Below, piece by piece: positions 20,124-28,606 of a stretch of DNA of 64,000 nucleotides (its first letter is position 1; each line of letters starts with the position of its first letter). Source of the stretch: Oceanimonas aquatica (GTDB lineage Bacteria; Pseudomonadota; Gammaproteobacteria; Enterobacterales; Aeromonadaceae); assembly GCF_030732065.1 (NCBI RefSeq), contig NZ_JAVBHX010000009.1, forward strand, positions 62,001-126,000, given 5' to 3'. Below the pieces are notes generated by a model that was given only the letters and a program-made list of their open reading frames with translations, ran no database searches and was not told the DNA's origin. Both the position numbers and the translations under genes were made by a program.

Positions 20124-20840
20124 ATGGGCAGAGCCTATCAAAACCGCAAAGAATCCATCGCCAAGACCGCCAACGCCAAGAGCAAGGTCTACAGCAAGTA
20201 CGGCCGCGAAATTTACGTGGTCGCCAAGTCCGGCGGTGCCGACCCCGATGGTAACCTGAGCCTGCGTGGCCTGATCGAACGCGCCAAGAAAGACCAGGTG
20301 CCTACTCACGTCATTGAAAAGGCGTTGCAAAAGGCCACCAGCGGCGCCGGCGAAGACTTCTCCCCGGCCCGTTACGAGGGCTTTGGCCCGGGCAACTGCA
20401 TGGTGATCGTGGACTGCCTGACCGACAACCCCAACCGCACCATCGGCGATGTGCGCCAGTGCTTTAACAAGGTCAAGGCCAAGCTGGGCACCTCCGGCAC
20501 CGTGGGTCACATGTTTGATCACTGTGCCATTCTGGTGTTTGAAGGTGATGACGAAGAAGCCGTGCTGGAAGCCCTGATGATGGCCGATGTGGACGTCACC
20601 GATATCGAGCTGGAAGACGGCCACATCACGGTGTTTGCGCCCCACACCGAGTACTCCAAGGCCAAGCAGGCCCTGAGCGACGCCTTTGAAGGCATCGACT
20701 TTGAAGTGGATGCCATTCAGTTTGTGCCCCAGACCACGGTGGAACTCAGTGGCGATGATGTGGCCCAGATGGAACGCTTCCTCGACATGCTCAACGACGT
20801 GGACGACGTACAGAACGTCTATCACAACGCCGAGTACTGA
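20124..20840 (+). CDS. yeeN: YebC/PmpR-family protein, YeeN type
   Basis: 238 residues, starting [16 protein letters not shown], with the family core [37 protein letters not shown] and the end DDVQNVYHN. It resembles E. coli YeeN more than YebC (the ADPDGN and [11 protein letters not shown] blocks). YebC-family proteins act as transcription regulators and, by recent work, in relief of ribosome stalling; YeeN itself is poorly studied. The ATG at 20124 gives the conserved start. Confidence 0.9.
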   Translation: MGRAYQNRKESIAKTANAKSKVYSKYGREIYVVAKSGGADPDGNLSLRGLIERAKKDQVPTHVIEKALQKATSGAGEDFSPARYEGFGPGNCMVIVDCLTDNPNRTIGDVRQCFNKVKAKLGTSGTVGHMFDHCAILVFEGDDEEAVLEALMMADVDVTDIELEDGHITVFAPHTEYSKAKQALSDAFEGIDFEVDAIQFVPQTTVELSGDDVAQMERFLDMLNDVDDVQNVYHNAEY

Positions 20841-20879
20841 TTCCGACTCGACGAATTTGCCCTCGGGCAAGGCAAAACA

Positions 20880-20906
20880 GGGGGCAGCCGGCAGGCTGCC
20901 CCTTTT
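20880..20906 (+). terminator. Rho-independent terminator between yeeN and the PepSY gene
   Basis: GGGGCAGCC and GGCTGCCCC pair around GGCA and are followed by TTTT. It lies between two converging genes. Confidence 0.85.
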
Positions 20907-20911
20907 GGTTT

Positions 20912-23119
20912 TCAGTACACGTCTTCCCGGTAACGGCCCTGCGTTTTCAGGGTCTGCACGTTCAGCCCCAGGGGCGCCATGACCTGATCCAGGGTGTCCA
21001 TCACGCTGTTGGCCATGTCCCGGCCGCCGCACACCAGAAACTGGGCGCCGGCACTGACAAGCGTGCGCAGTTGCTCGGAATCCGCCCGAATCTTGTCCTG
21101 CACATGGCAGCGGTCGCCTACCCGTGAAAAGGCGGTGTTCAGCCCGGTCAGACGCCGGTCGGCCAGGTAACGCTCCAGTTCCGGCCGGTACAGAAAACCG
21201 GAGTCGGGATCCCGACCGCCCCAGTAAAGGTGCATGGCGCGCTTTTGTGTGTTGTGGCGAATAAAGCTGGCCAGCGGACCTATGCCGGTGCCGGTGCCAA
21301 TCAGCACAACCGGGGCTCGGCCGGCGTTGGGGCGGAAGGCCGGGTGGGTCTGAATAAAGGCCTCGATGGCATCCCCGGGCTGCAGGCCGTGCAAAAAGCC
21401 CGAGCACAGGCCGCCTTCATGCCGGCGCACACATATTTCCAGCTGACCGTCGCTTGAGGCGCTGGCCAGGGAATAGAGCCGGGGCACCGGGCTGTCCGGC
21501 GGATAGATACCCACCAGATCCCCGGCTTCAAACGACGGCCATGCCTCGCGGCCAAACAGCCGGTGCCAGCCGCTGCGGGGCAGGACAAAGCGCAATACGC
21601 TGACCGGAGCATCGGTTTCACTGCCATAGTTCACCCGCTCGGCCAGTTGCAGCCGTAGGGTGGATCGGCGGCGGGGAATGTGGTTTAGGGTCAGCGGGCA
21701 GCCCAGGGCCTTGCCCAGTCGCTGACCCCAGCGCGAGAACGCCTGGGTCGATTGCCGGTCTATGGTGTCCAGCGCCAGCAAGGGCGACCAGCCGGCAGCC
21801 AGCAGGGCCGCATTCACGTCCCGGGCAAAGCGGCAGAACTGCGGAAACTGACTGTCACCAAAGCCCAGCACCGCAAATCCAAGGTCGGGGACGGTGGGCA
21901 GGGTGGCCAGCCGGTCCAGAAAGCGGTCGGCCGAGGCGGGGGCGTCACCGTCGCCGTAGGTGGCGGTCAGGATCAGCAGCCGGCGGGCGCGGGGGTAATG
22001 GGCCAGCCGGTTCATGGGGGCGGTATGCACGCGGTGGCCGGCGTCGGTCAGCGCCCGGTGCAGGGTGCCGGCAAAGCCCCAGGTGCTGTTGGACTCGCTG
22101 CCCACCAGGATCACGGTGTCGGCGGCATCGGCCTTGCGGTTGCCGGCAAGCCCGGGCATGGCCCGGCGCCGTTGCCACCACATGGCAATGCCGGTTACCG
22201 TCAGCACCGGCACCACCAGGGCACCGAGGCCAAGAGCCAGCCCCAGCCACCACCACTGCTCTCCGGTATGCAGCGAGGCAACAAGCGCATTGATGCCCAG
22301 CCGGCAGTCATTTGCCTGCCACGACAGCAGTTCGCCGCTGTAAGGGTCCACATAGCCGGCCCCCTCAGTGGTTTGCAATGAATAGGGTTCGGCCGGATCG
22401 CCGGGATAGGGATACACCAACTCTTTCAGCTCGGTGACGTCGATGGCCTGCAGGGCGGACAGGCCGGCCGCGTCGGTGAGCTGACCCTGCGCGGTAATGA
22501 CGGGCCACTCGGGATTGGCGGCGGTGCCTTCCGGCAGCAGGCCAAAGGTGAGCGCCGACATATAAAGCCCGGTGGCGGCCGATATCAGCAGGCCGGGCAA
22601 GGCGGCACGGCCCAGCCGGGCATGGTGGCTGCGCTGGCCACTGCCCACCGCCGGTGCCAGCAGTCGGCGCCATCCTCCCTGTTGCCGGGCCAGCATCAGC
22701 ACACCGGAAAGGGACAATATCAGCATGGCGAGCGCGGTGATCCCCGCCACCGCCCGGCCGGGGGTGTCCAGCAGCAAGGAGCGGTGCAGCTCCCTGACCC
22801 AGCGAAAAAAAGCCGACGGCCGATAGGGCGCAATGACCTCGCCGGTAAATGGGCTGACCAGATCGGCACCCGCCTGCTCCTGCCCTTGGTAGTAGACCAC
22901 AATGGCGCCCGATGACCGGCGATCAATCTGCTCTACCTGATCATAATGACGGCCGATGCGTCCGGTCAGCTCGGCGACCGTGATTTGACCGGCGGCAGGT
23001 ACCTCAATGGCGGCCCGCTCCAGGGCCGGCTCCACCGACAGCAGGGCACCGGTAACCGCCAGGGTCAGAATAAACAGGGCGGCCAGCAATGCCGACAGTG
23101 AATGCAGTGTGCGCAGCAC
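20912..23119 (-). CDS. PepSY membrane / flavodoxin / NADPH-reductase fusion protein
   Basis: 735 residues. The N-terminal third has PepSY-type membrane helices (about residues 8-30, 122-143, 170-190 and 285-310) with periplasmic loops. Then comes a flavodoxin domain (VGSESNSTWGFAG at about 340, ATYGDGDAP, LGFGDSQFPQF) and a CPR-like FAD/NADPH reductase domain (LYSLASASSDG, GTGTGIGPLASFIR, FLVCGGRDMANSVM). The layout fits a membrane electron conduit from NADPH to the periplasm, possibly a ferric or other metal reductase; this role is inferred. It is followed in transcription order by nothing; upstream lies the broken DUF2271 gene. Confidence 0.85.
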   Translation of the reverse strand: MLRTLHSLSALLAALFILTLAVTGALLSVEPALERAAIEVPAAGQITVAELTGRIGRHYDQVEQIDRRSSGAIVVYYQGQEQAGADLVSPFTGEVIAPYRPSAFFRWVRELHRSLLLDTPGRAVAGITALAMLILSLSGVLMLARQQGGWRRLLAPAVGSGQRSHHARLGRAALPGLLISAATGLYMSALTFGLLPEGTAANPEWPVITAQGQLTDAAGLSALQAIDVTELKELVYPYPGDPAEPYSLQTTEGAGYVDPYSGELLSWQANDCRLGINALVASLHTGEQWWWLGLALGLGALVVPVLTVTGIAMWWQRRRAMPGLAGNRKADAADTVILVGSESNSTWGFAGTLHRALTDAGHRVHTAPMNRLAHYPRARRLLILTATYGDGDAPASADRFLDRLATLPTVPDLGFAVLGFGDSQFPQFCRFARDVNAALLAAGWSPLLALDTIDRQSTQAFSRWGQRLGKALGCPLTLNHIPRRRSTLRLQLAERVNYGSETDAPVSVLRFVLPRSGWHRLFGREAWPSFEAGDLVGIYPPDSPVPRLYSLASASSDGQLEICVRRHEGGLCSGFLHGLQPGDAIEAFIQTHPAFRPNAGRAPVVLIGTGTGIGPLASFIRHNTQKRAMHLYWGGRDPDSGFLYRPELERYLADRRLTGLNTAFSRVGDRCHVQDKIRADSEQLRTLVSAGAQFLVCGGRDMANSVMDTLDQVMAPLGLNVQTLKTQGRYREDVY

Positions 23120-23141
23120 GATGACGCTCCTTGACCAGCAA

Positions 23142-23582
23142 TTACAGCTGATAGGTAAAGGATTTCACATAACCCCGGCCCGCTACCGGCTGGCCGGCGC
23201 CCGCCGTGGTCAGCGGCGCAATCACCTCGGCGCGCTGATCACGCTGATCTTCCACCGCGGTATCCAGGCGCAGCTGATAGCCGGCGTCAAACAGGGCGTC
23301 GTCCAGATCCACTGTGGTGGTCAGGGTGTGGCCGCTTGTCAGGCTGGCGCCGGTTTTGCCGTCATACTCGGCGCGCTGCTTGCGGCTGCCCCGAGCCCAG
23401 TCTTTCAGGTGCTTGTAGTACTTGGACTTTTTGCCGGCAATCCACAGGATGTCCTGATAGCGGCCCTTGGCATCGGTGAGATAGATGGCGACGTAGGCGC
23501 CGTCGCCGTTATAGTTTTTCAGCTCGGTGGTCAGGGTGACTTCCCGGCCCTTGACCTCGTAACAGCCGTCATGCCAGCGAAG
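23142..23582 (-). pseudogene. DUF2271 protein lacking its signal peptide and start
   Basis: About 145 residues of a DUF2271 domain remain (TELKNYNGDGAYVAIYLTD, WIAGKKSKYYKHLKDWARG, the C-terminal GRGYVKSFTYQL). Family members are normally exported with an N-terminal signal peptide. Here the reading frame upstream of WHDGCYEVKG runs antisense into a histidine kinase remnant and encodes a low-complexity Gly/Ala/Gln sequence with no signal peptide. It lies 22 bp upstream of the PepSY fusion gene in the same direction, so it was probably its operon partner. Translation from a start at 23711 is possible but would give an unexported protein. Confidence 0.75.
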
Positions 23583-23774
23583 CAGCTGGCCGGGCTGACC
23601 GCGCGCTTTGCCCGGGGGTCGGGCTCGGGTGCCGCCGGTCCGGGCGCCGGTCTGGGCCTGGCCATTGCCGAGGCCATTGCCAGCGGGGCCGGCACCCGCC
23701 TGAACCTGCACTCTCCGGCACCGGGAAAACCGGACGGCTTTGAGGCCGAGGTGGCGCTGCCCGGCGCCCGTTAA
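23583..23774 (+). pseudogene. 3' remnant of a sensor histidine kinase
   Basis: About 63 codons remain, beginning QLAGLTARFARGSG, containing the G2 box GAGLGLAIAEAIA and ending FEAEVALPGAR before TAA. This matches the last part of QseC-type HATPase domains (QLARLGERF ... GSGLGLSIV ... GGFEAKV). The rest of the kinase and any response regulator are missing. Its own terminator follows directly. Confidence 0.8.
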
Positions 23775-23792
23775 TGCATTTTTTGCCTTTCA

Positions 23793-23816
23793 AACCCTTC
23801 GGCCGAAGGGTTTTTT
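23793..23816 (+). terminator. Terminator of the lost histidine kinase operon
   Basis: AACCCTTCGG and CCGAAGGGTT form a continuous palindromic stem followed by TTTTTT, 18 bp after the kinase stop codon. Confidence 0.9.
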
Positions 23817-24050
23817 ATTGCCTATTTACGTGTTTTGGATCACATAATTGATAACAATTTTGTTTCTTTTTGTGAAGGTGAAACCTCATAAATAGGCTCT
23901 GAATGAATCATTTTTTGCGGGCGTCCCATTGTGCCTTTATTTGTATTTATCCTTTTTGATCAGTGGTTTGTTGTTTTTGTTTCACTGTTTGGCCATGCAG
24001 GGAAGGGGCGTCCAAATCAGGGTGATGAGTGAAGATATAATTCACAGGCA

Positions 24051-24119
24051 TGTTTACAGATCGTTAACGATTGTTCCATAATCCAAATCGTTAACAATTC
24101 ACTCGGTTAGCTGTAAACA
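24051..24119 (+). promoter_or_regulatory. Nested dyad operators upstream of the racemase gene
   Basis: A perfect 9-bp inverted repeat (TGTTTACAG at 24051-24059, CTGTAAACA at 24111-24119) encloses a perfect 12-bp palindrome ATCGTTAACGAT (24060-24071) and a similar site AATCGTTAACAATT (24086-24099). The region ends 10 bp before the ATG. Such spacing suggests binding of a dimeric regulator, and the GTTAAC core recurs upstream of the GntR gene at 31215. Confidence 0.65.
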
Positions 24120-24129
24120 AGGAGTTTGT

Positions 24130-24864
24130 ATGCGGATCAAGATTATCAACCCCAACACCACCCAATCGTTTACCGATGCGCTGCAGCGGCTGGCCGACGA
24201 CGTAGCCCGCCCCGATACTCAGGTGCTGGCGGTCAGCCCGAGCACTGGTCCGGCGTCCATTGAAGGTTTTTACGATGAAGCGCTGGCGGTACCCGGCGTG
24301 CTGGAAGAAGTCGCCAAGGGAGATCGGGAAGAAAATATCGATGCCTATGTGCTGGCCTGTTTTGGCGACCCCGGCCTGTATGCGGCCCGGGAGCTGACCG
24401 ACAAGCCGGTGCTGGGCATTGCCGAAGCGGCCTTTCACATGGCCAGCATGGCCGGCGCCTGCTTCAGCATAGTGACCACCGCGCCTCGGGTGCGCTTTAT
24501 GACCGAGCATCTGGTCAGCCGTTACGGCTTCAGCGAGCACTGTAAAGGTGTTCGTACCACTCCCATGCGGGTGCTGGACCTGGCTACCTCGCCGGACACC
24601 GCCATCGCCAAGGTGATTGCCGAGTGCTGCCTGGCCATGGAAGAAGACAAGGCAGAAGCCATCGTGCTGGGCTGTGCCGGCATGTCGGCACACCGGGAGT
24701 TTATCGAGCAGGAGATCGGTATTCCGGTGATCGATGGTACCGTGGCAGCGCTCAAGCTGTGCGAAGCCATGGTGGAGATGAAACTGGGCACCAGCAAGGT
24801 GCTGACCTTTAACTGGCCACGCCCCGAGCTGGCCCCGCAGGGCAAGGGGCTGAAAATCGCCTGA
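24130..24864 (+). CDS. Hydantoin/allantoin racemase (Asp/Glu racemase family)
   Basis: 244 residues. It starts MRIKIINPNTTQSF, the substrate-site signature of hydantoin and allantoin racemases. Both catalytic cysteines are present: Cys77 in VLACFGDPG and Cys182 in VLGCAGM. Such enzymes interconvert enantiomers of 5-substituted hydantoins or allantoin without cofactors. It is followed after 88 bp by an NCS1 permease, a usual pairing for import and use of ureides or hydantoins. Substrate choice cannot be read from the sequence. RBS AAGGAG lies just upstream. Confidence 0.88.
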   Translation: MRIKIINPNTTQSFTDALQRLADDVARPDTQVLAVSPSTGPASIEGFYDEALAVPGVLEEVAKGDREENIDAYVLACFGDPGLYAARELTDKPVLGIAEAAFHMASMAGACFSIVTTAPRVRFMTEHLVSRYGFSEHCKGVRTTPMRVLDLATSPDTAIAKVIAECCLAMEEDKAEAIVLGCAGMSAHREFIEQEIGIPVIDGTVAALKLCEAMVEMKLGTSKVLTFNWPRPELAPQGKGLKIA

Positions 24865-24952
24865 GCCCACCCGCAATACGCACGGTCAATGACGGCCGTG
24901 CAGGACTGAGGGCGGCAGCGCCCTCACGTGATGGAATACCGAGGACTAAACT

Positions 24953-26341
24953 ATGGCTATTCAGAATGTAAACAGCGAAGCCGCCATTCCCATGAGCACC
25001 GGCAAGGCCGAACCGGCCCAGGCTGCCGGCCACGACAAGAAGGCAGGGGAAGAATCCCTGGCACCGCAAAAGCACCGCATCATGGGCCGGGTGTCCTACC
25101 TGCTGGCCTGGTTCGGTGGTTGCGTGTCGATCGGCACCTTCACCATGGGCTCCAGCATTGTCGGCACCCTTAACCTGGTACAGGCGGTATCGGCCATCGC
25201 CATTGGCTGCTTCGTCATCGGCATAGCTTTGGCCCTGAACGGCGCCGCCGGTTACAAATACGGCATTCCCTTTATGGTGCAGGCCCGTAGTGCCTTTGGC
25301 TTTTCCGGCACCCGTTTTCCCGGTCTGGTGCGGGCTATTCCCGCCATTGTCTGGTACGGCTTTCAGAGCTGGATAGGGGCGGGCGCGCTGAACGCGGTGT
25401 CGGCCACCCTGTTCGGCTTCGACAACCTGGTGCTGTTCTTCGTGCTGTTCCAGTTCCTGCAGATCGGCCTGTCCATCTTTGGTTTCCAGGGCATCAAGTG
25501 GCTGGAAAACGTGGGCAGCGGCTTTATTCTGCTGGCGCTGGTGTACATGTTCTGGAGCGTGATCAACCGCTACGGCGACGAGATCACCGCCAACCTGGTG
25601 AACATGGAAGGCACCTGGGGTGTTCCCTTCTGGGGCGCGACCATGCTGTTCCTTGGTATTTACAGCACCATGATGCTGAACGTGAGTGACTACTCTCGTG
25701 AGCTGAAGGAAGGCACCAAGCCCGGCCTGCTCACCATCATCTATGCCATGTCGATTCTGCCCTGCACCCTGTTTATGGGTCTGATTGGCCTGATGGTGTC
25801 CGGCGCCACCGGTGTGTCCGACCCCATTCAGGTGTTCTCCAGCGCCGTCGACAACACCCCGCTGCTGGTGACTACCCTGCTGTTTATCGCCTTTGCTCAG
25901 GTCACTACCAACGTGCTCAACAACGTAGTACCGCCCACCTACATCCTGATGGACGTGTTCAAGCTGAAGTTCCGTACCTCTACCATTCTGGTGGGTCTGC
26001 TGGCCTTCTGCACCTTCCCCTGGGAACTGGTGAAGGAAGAGTCATCCGCCGGCCTGCAGCTGTTCGTGCAGACCTATTCCGCCTTCCTCGGCCCCATCTT
26101 TGCGGTGATGGTGGTGGACTACTTCATCCTGCGCCGTCGCAAGCTGGATATCGACAAGCTGTATGACGAGAATGGTCCCTACAAGGGTGTGAACTATGCC
26201 GCCGTCATCGCCGCCCTTACCGGTGCCCTGGTGGCCCTGACCTTCACCTCGGTGTCCTGGTACGCCAGCCTGGTACCGGCCGGCCTGACCTACTACCTGC
26301 TGATGCAGTACTGGCAGCCCTGTCAGCGCTTCCGTCAGTAA
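24953..26341 (+). CDS. NCS1-family cytosine/purine/hydantoin permease 1
   Basis: 462 residues with about twelve membrane segments between residues 42 and 455. Family features are the first-helix segment FGGCVSIGTFTMGSS, YGIPFMVQARSAFG, and NVSDYSRELK. NCS1 carriers import nucleobases, allantoin or hydantoins with Na+ or H+. The two hairpins in the 88-bp gap after the racemase (GCACGG/CCGTGC at about 24880-24901 and GAGGGCG/CGCCCTC at about 24909-24926) may set relative expression or stabilise the mRNA. A terminator ends the unit. Confidence 0.9.
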   Translation: MAIQNVNSEAAIPMSTGKAEPAQAAGHDKKAGEESLAPQKHRIMGRVSYLLAWFGGCVSIGTFTMGSSIVGTLNLVQAVSAIAIGCFVIGIALALNGAAGYKYGIPFMVQARSAFGFSGTRFPGLVRAIPAIVWYGFQSWIGAGALNAVSATLFGFDNLVLFFVLFQFLQIGLSIFGFQGIKWLENVGSGFILLALVYMFWSVINRYGDEITANLVNMEGTWGVPFWGATMLFLGIYSTMMLNVSDYSRELKEGTKPGLLTIIYAMSILPCTLFMGLIGLMVSGATGVSDPIQVFSSAVDNTPLLVTTLLFIAFAQVTTNVLNNVVPPTYILMDVFKLKFRTSTILVGLLAFCTFPWELVKEESSAGLQLFVQTYSAFLGPIFAVMVVDYFILRRRKLDIDKLYDENGPYKGVNYAAVIAALTGALVALTFTSVSWYASLVPAGLTYYLLMQYWQPCQRFRQ

Positions 26342-26349
26342 TGACACCG

Positions 26350-26379
26350 GCCCCGCTTGTTACTAGGCGGGGCTTTTTT
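26350..26379 (+). terminator. Rho-independent terminator between the two racemase-permease units
   Basis: GCCCCGC (26350-26356) and GCGGGGC (26367-26373) are followed by TTTTTT. It separates permease 1 from racemase paralogue 2, so read-through or a separate promoter is needed for the second pair. Confidence 0.85.
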
Positions 26380-26403
26380 CGTTTTATCAAGGAGCTGCAA
26401 GCC

Positions 26404-27066
26404 ATGGCCAGACTGGTACTGATCAATCCCAATTCCAATGCTCAGGTCACCGCCGCCATGACGGCACTGGCCCGGCGGGAGGCGGCGGGACGGGTTCAGG
26501 TTGAGGGGCTCAGTAATACAGGCGCACCGGCGCTGCTGACAACCCCCTCCGAGATCGCCACCGCCGCTGCCGGGGTGATTGAACTGGGGGTGGTCGCCGC
26601 CGCCGAAGGGGCTTCGGCGCTGATGGTGGCGGCCTTTGGCGATCCGGCACTGGCCGAGCTGCGCGAGCGGGTAACCATTCCGGTATTCGGTATCGCCGAG
26701 TCGGCCTTTCACGCGGCGGCGGTAAACGGCCGGCGTTTTGGCATTGCCACCATTACCCCGGACGCGGAGCTGCTGGCGTCGTTTGCGCAAAAGGCGCAGC
26801 GTCTTGGCTATGCTCAACAGTACTGTGGTACCCGGGTTACTCCGGGCAATCCGACTGAGCTGGTGCGCGCTCCAGCCGCCCTCGACGCCGCCCTGGCCGA
26901 GGCGGTGCGCCAGGCGGTAACGGAAGATAACGCCACTGCCGTGATCATTGGCGGTGGTCCGCTCACCGAGGCGGCGCTGCGGCTGCAACCCCGTTTTGAT
27001 ATTCCGTTGATTGTGCCGGTACTTGCCGCCACTCAGGCGGCACTGACGGCCATTGACGCCGACTGA
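26404..27066 (+). CDS. Asp/Glu racemase paralogue lacking both catalytic cysteines
   Basis: 220 residues. It keeps the family start (LVLINPNSNAQVT) and the fold blocks FGDPALAEL, VFGIAESAFHAAA and FGIATITPDAE, and aligns colinearly with the racemase at 24130. The two cysteine positions are Ala77 (VAAFGDP) and Gly184 (IIGGGPL); the only Cys in the protein is in QQYCGT. Two-base racemisation is therefore not expected; a binding or decarboxylase-like role, or a different chemistry, is possible. It starts after AAGGAG and pairs with permease 2, 38 bp downstream. Confidence 0.85.
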   Translation: MARLVLINPNSNAQVTAAMTALARREAAGRVQVEGLSNTGAPALLTTPSEIATAAAGVIELGVVAAAEGASALMVAAFGDPALAELRERVTIPVFGIAESAFHAAAVNGRRFGIATITPDAELLASFAQKAQRLGYAQQYCGTRVTPGNPTELVRAPAALDAALAEAVRQAVTEDNATAVIIGGGPLTEAALRLQPRFDIPLIVPVLAATQAALTAIDAD

Positions 27067-27104
27067 CATTATCCTTATTTGCGTTTTCAAGGGAGACAAA
27101 CGCC

Positions 27105-28538
27105 ATGGATGACAAGCAACTCGAAATTACCCATCACGACCCCTTGCTCTACAACGAGGATCTGGCCCCCATCAAGCACAAGGATCGCCGCTGGGGCTGG
27201 TTTGAAATTTTTAACGTCTGGTCCAACGACATACAGAGTCTGTTCGGCTATACCCTGGCCGCTTCCCTGTTTCTGAGTTACGGCCTGAACGGCTGGGCGG
27301 TGATGGCCGCCATTATTCTGGCCGGCTTTATCGTCATGGTGCTGGTCAACCTGAGTGGCAAGCCCAGCGTCAAATACGGCATTCCCTTTCCGGTCATGAT
27401 CCGCTCCAGCATGGGGGTGCGGGGCGCCAATTTTCCGGCCCTGCTGCGGGCCATTATCGGTATCTTCTGGTACGGGGTGCAGACCTACTTCGCCTCCACG
27501 GCGGTCACCCTGCTGCTGACCGCCCTGTGGGGCCCCGGCGATACCGAGTGGCTCGGCATGTCGGGCACCGCCTGGCTGTCGTTCCTGATCGTCTGGGTCT
27601 TTCAGATAGCCTTGTTCTGGCAGGGCATCGAGAAGATCACCGTGTTTCTGAACTGGGCCGGCCCGCTGGTGTATCTGGTGATGCTGGTGCTGATGATGGT
27701 GGTCTGGTATCAGGCCGGTGATCAGCTGCTGCCGGCCGTGGCCACCATCTTTGATGGTGGCGGCGATTATCAGGGCAGTGATCTGGCGGCGTTCAGCGCC
27801 ATTGTGGGCACCATGGTGGCCTATTTTGCCGCCGTGGTGATCAACTTTGGTGACTTTACCCGTTTTGTGCGCAGCGAGCGGCAGATGAAAATCGGCAACC
27901 TGGTGGGCCTGCCCCTGAACGTGGCCTTCTTCTCGTTTATTGCGCTGATCATTACCGCCGGCACTCTGGTGCTGTTTGGCGAGGCGCTGACCAACCCGGC
28001 GGATATTGTGGACAGGGTCGACTCCCTGCCGCTGACCATCATAGCGGCGCTGACCTTCTTTGCCGCTACCGTGGGTATCAACCTGGTGGCCAACTTTATT
28101 CCGCCGGCCTATGACCTGGCCAACCTGTTCCCCAAGGTGATCAGCTTCCGTATCGGTGGCCTGATCACCGCCGTGGTGGCCTTCTTTGTGGGTGGGCTCT
28201 GGGTGTCGGTGATCAGCCAAATCGGTATTTCCGGCTTCGTGAATGCCCTGGGGGCCATAGTCGCGCCCTTCTACGGCATTATCGTGGTGGACTATTACCT
28301 CATTAAACGCCAGAACCTGAACATGCAGCAGCTGTTCTCCCGGGATCCTGAAGGCGCCTATTTCTACCAGAGCGGCTGGAACAAAAAGGCGATTATTGCC
28401 TTTGCCATGGCAGCGGTGTTCTCCATTGCCACCGTCTGGGTGCCGGCGCTCAGCGATTTGAACGGCTACGGCTGGATGATTGGCGCGGCCCTGGGAGGGA
28501 TTTTCTATTACTTCCTGGCGCCCAAAGCCAAAGGCTGA
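27105..28538 (+). CDS. NCS1-family permease 2
   Basis: 477 residues and about twelve membrane segments. It shares the NCS1 pattern (VWSNDIQSLFGYTLAASL, KYGIPFPVMIRSSMGVRGANFPALLRA is the substrate-helix region, VINFGDFTRFVRSE) but differs widely from permease 1, so the two are not a recent duplication. The N-terminal NDIQSLFGY block resembles carriers annotated for allantoin, uracil or cytosine. It follows racemase paralogue 2 and ends at a strong terminator. Confidence 0.88.
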   Translation: MDDKQLEITHHDPLLYNEDLAPIKHKDRRWGWFEIFNVWSNDIQSLFGYTLAASLFLSYGLNGWAVMAAIILAGFIVMVLVNLSGKPSVKYGIPFPVMIRSSMGVRGANFPALLRAIIGIFWYGVQTYFASTAVTLLLTALWGPGDTEWLGMSGTAWLSFLIVWVFQIALFWQGIEKITVFLNWAGPLVYLVMLVLMMVVWYQAGDQLLPAVATIFDGGGDYQGSDLAAFSAIVGTMVAYFAAVVINFGDFTRFVRSERQMKIGNLVGLPLNVAFFSFIALIITAGTLVLFGEALTNPADIVDRVDSLPLTIIAALTFFAATVGINLVANFIPPAYDLANLFPKVISFRIGGLITAVVAFFVGGLWVSVISQIGISGFVNALGAIVAPFYGIIVVDYYLIKRQNLNMQQLFSRDPEGAYFYQSGWNKKAIIAFAMAAVFSIATVWVPALSDLNGYGWMIGAALGGIFYYFLAPKAKG

Positions 28539-28561
28539 CAGCCGACGCGTGACCCTTTCAT

Positions 28562-28590
28562 AAAAAAGCCCTGCACAAGCAGGGCTTTTT
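28562..28590 (+). terminator. Bidirectional terminator between permease 2 and the protease
   Basis: AGCCCTGC and GCAGGGCT pair around ACAA, with AAAAAA on the left and TTTTT on the right, so it can serve both convergent genes. Confidence 0.9.
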
Positions 28591-28606
28591 GCGTTGGGGC
28601 TGTTTA

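Larger units (their letters stand above)
23775..24129. other. 355-bp AT-rich gap before the racemase-permease operon
   Basis: Apart from the kinase terminator, this gap is clearly more AT-rich than its surroundings and has no coding sequence I can support. Its right third carries the nested dyads described at 24051-24119. The rest is T-rich promoter-like sequence with a possible CRP-like TTGTGAAGGTG. Confidence 0.6.
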
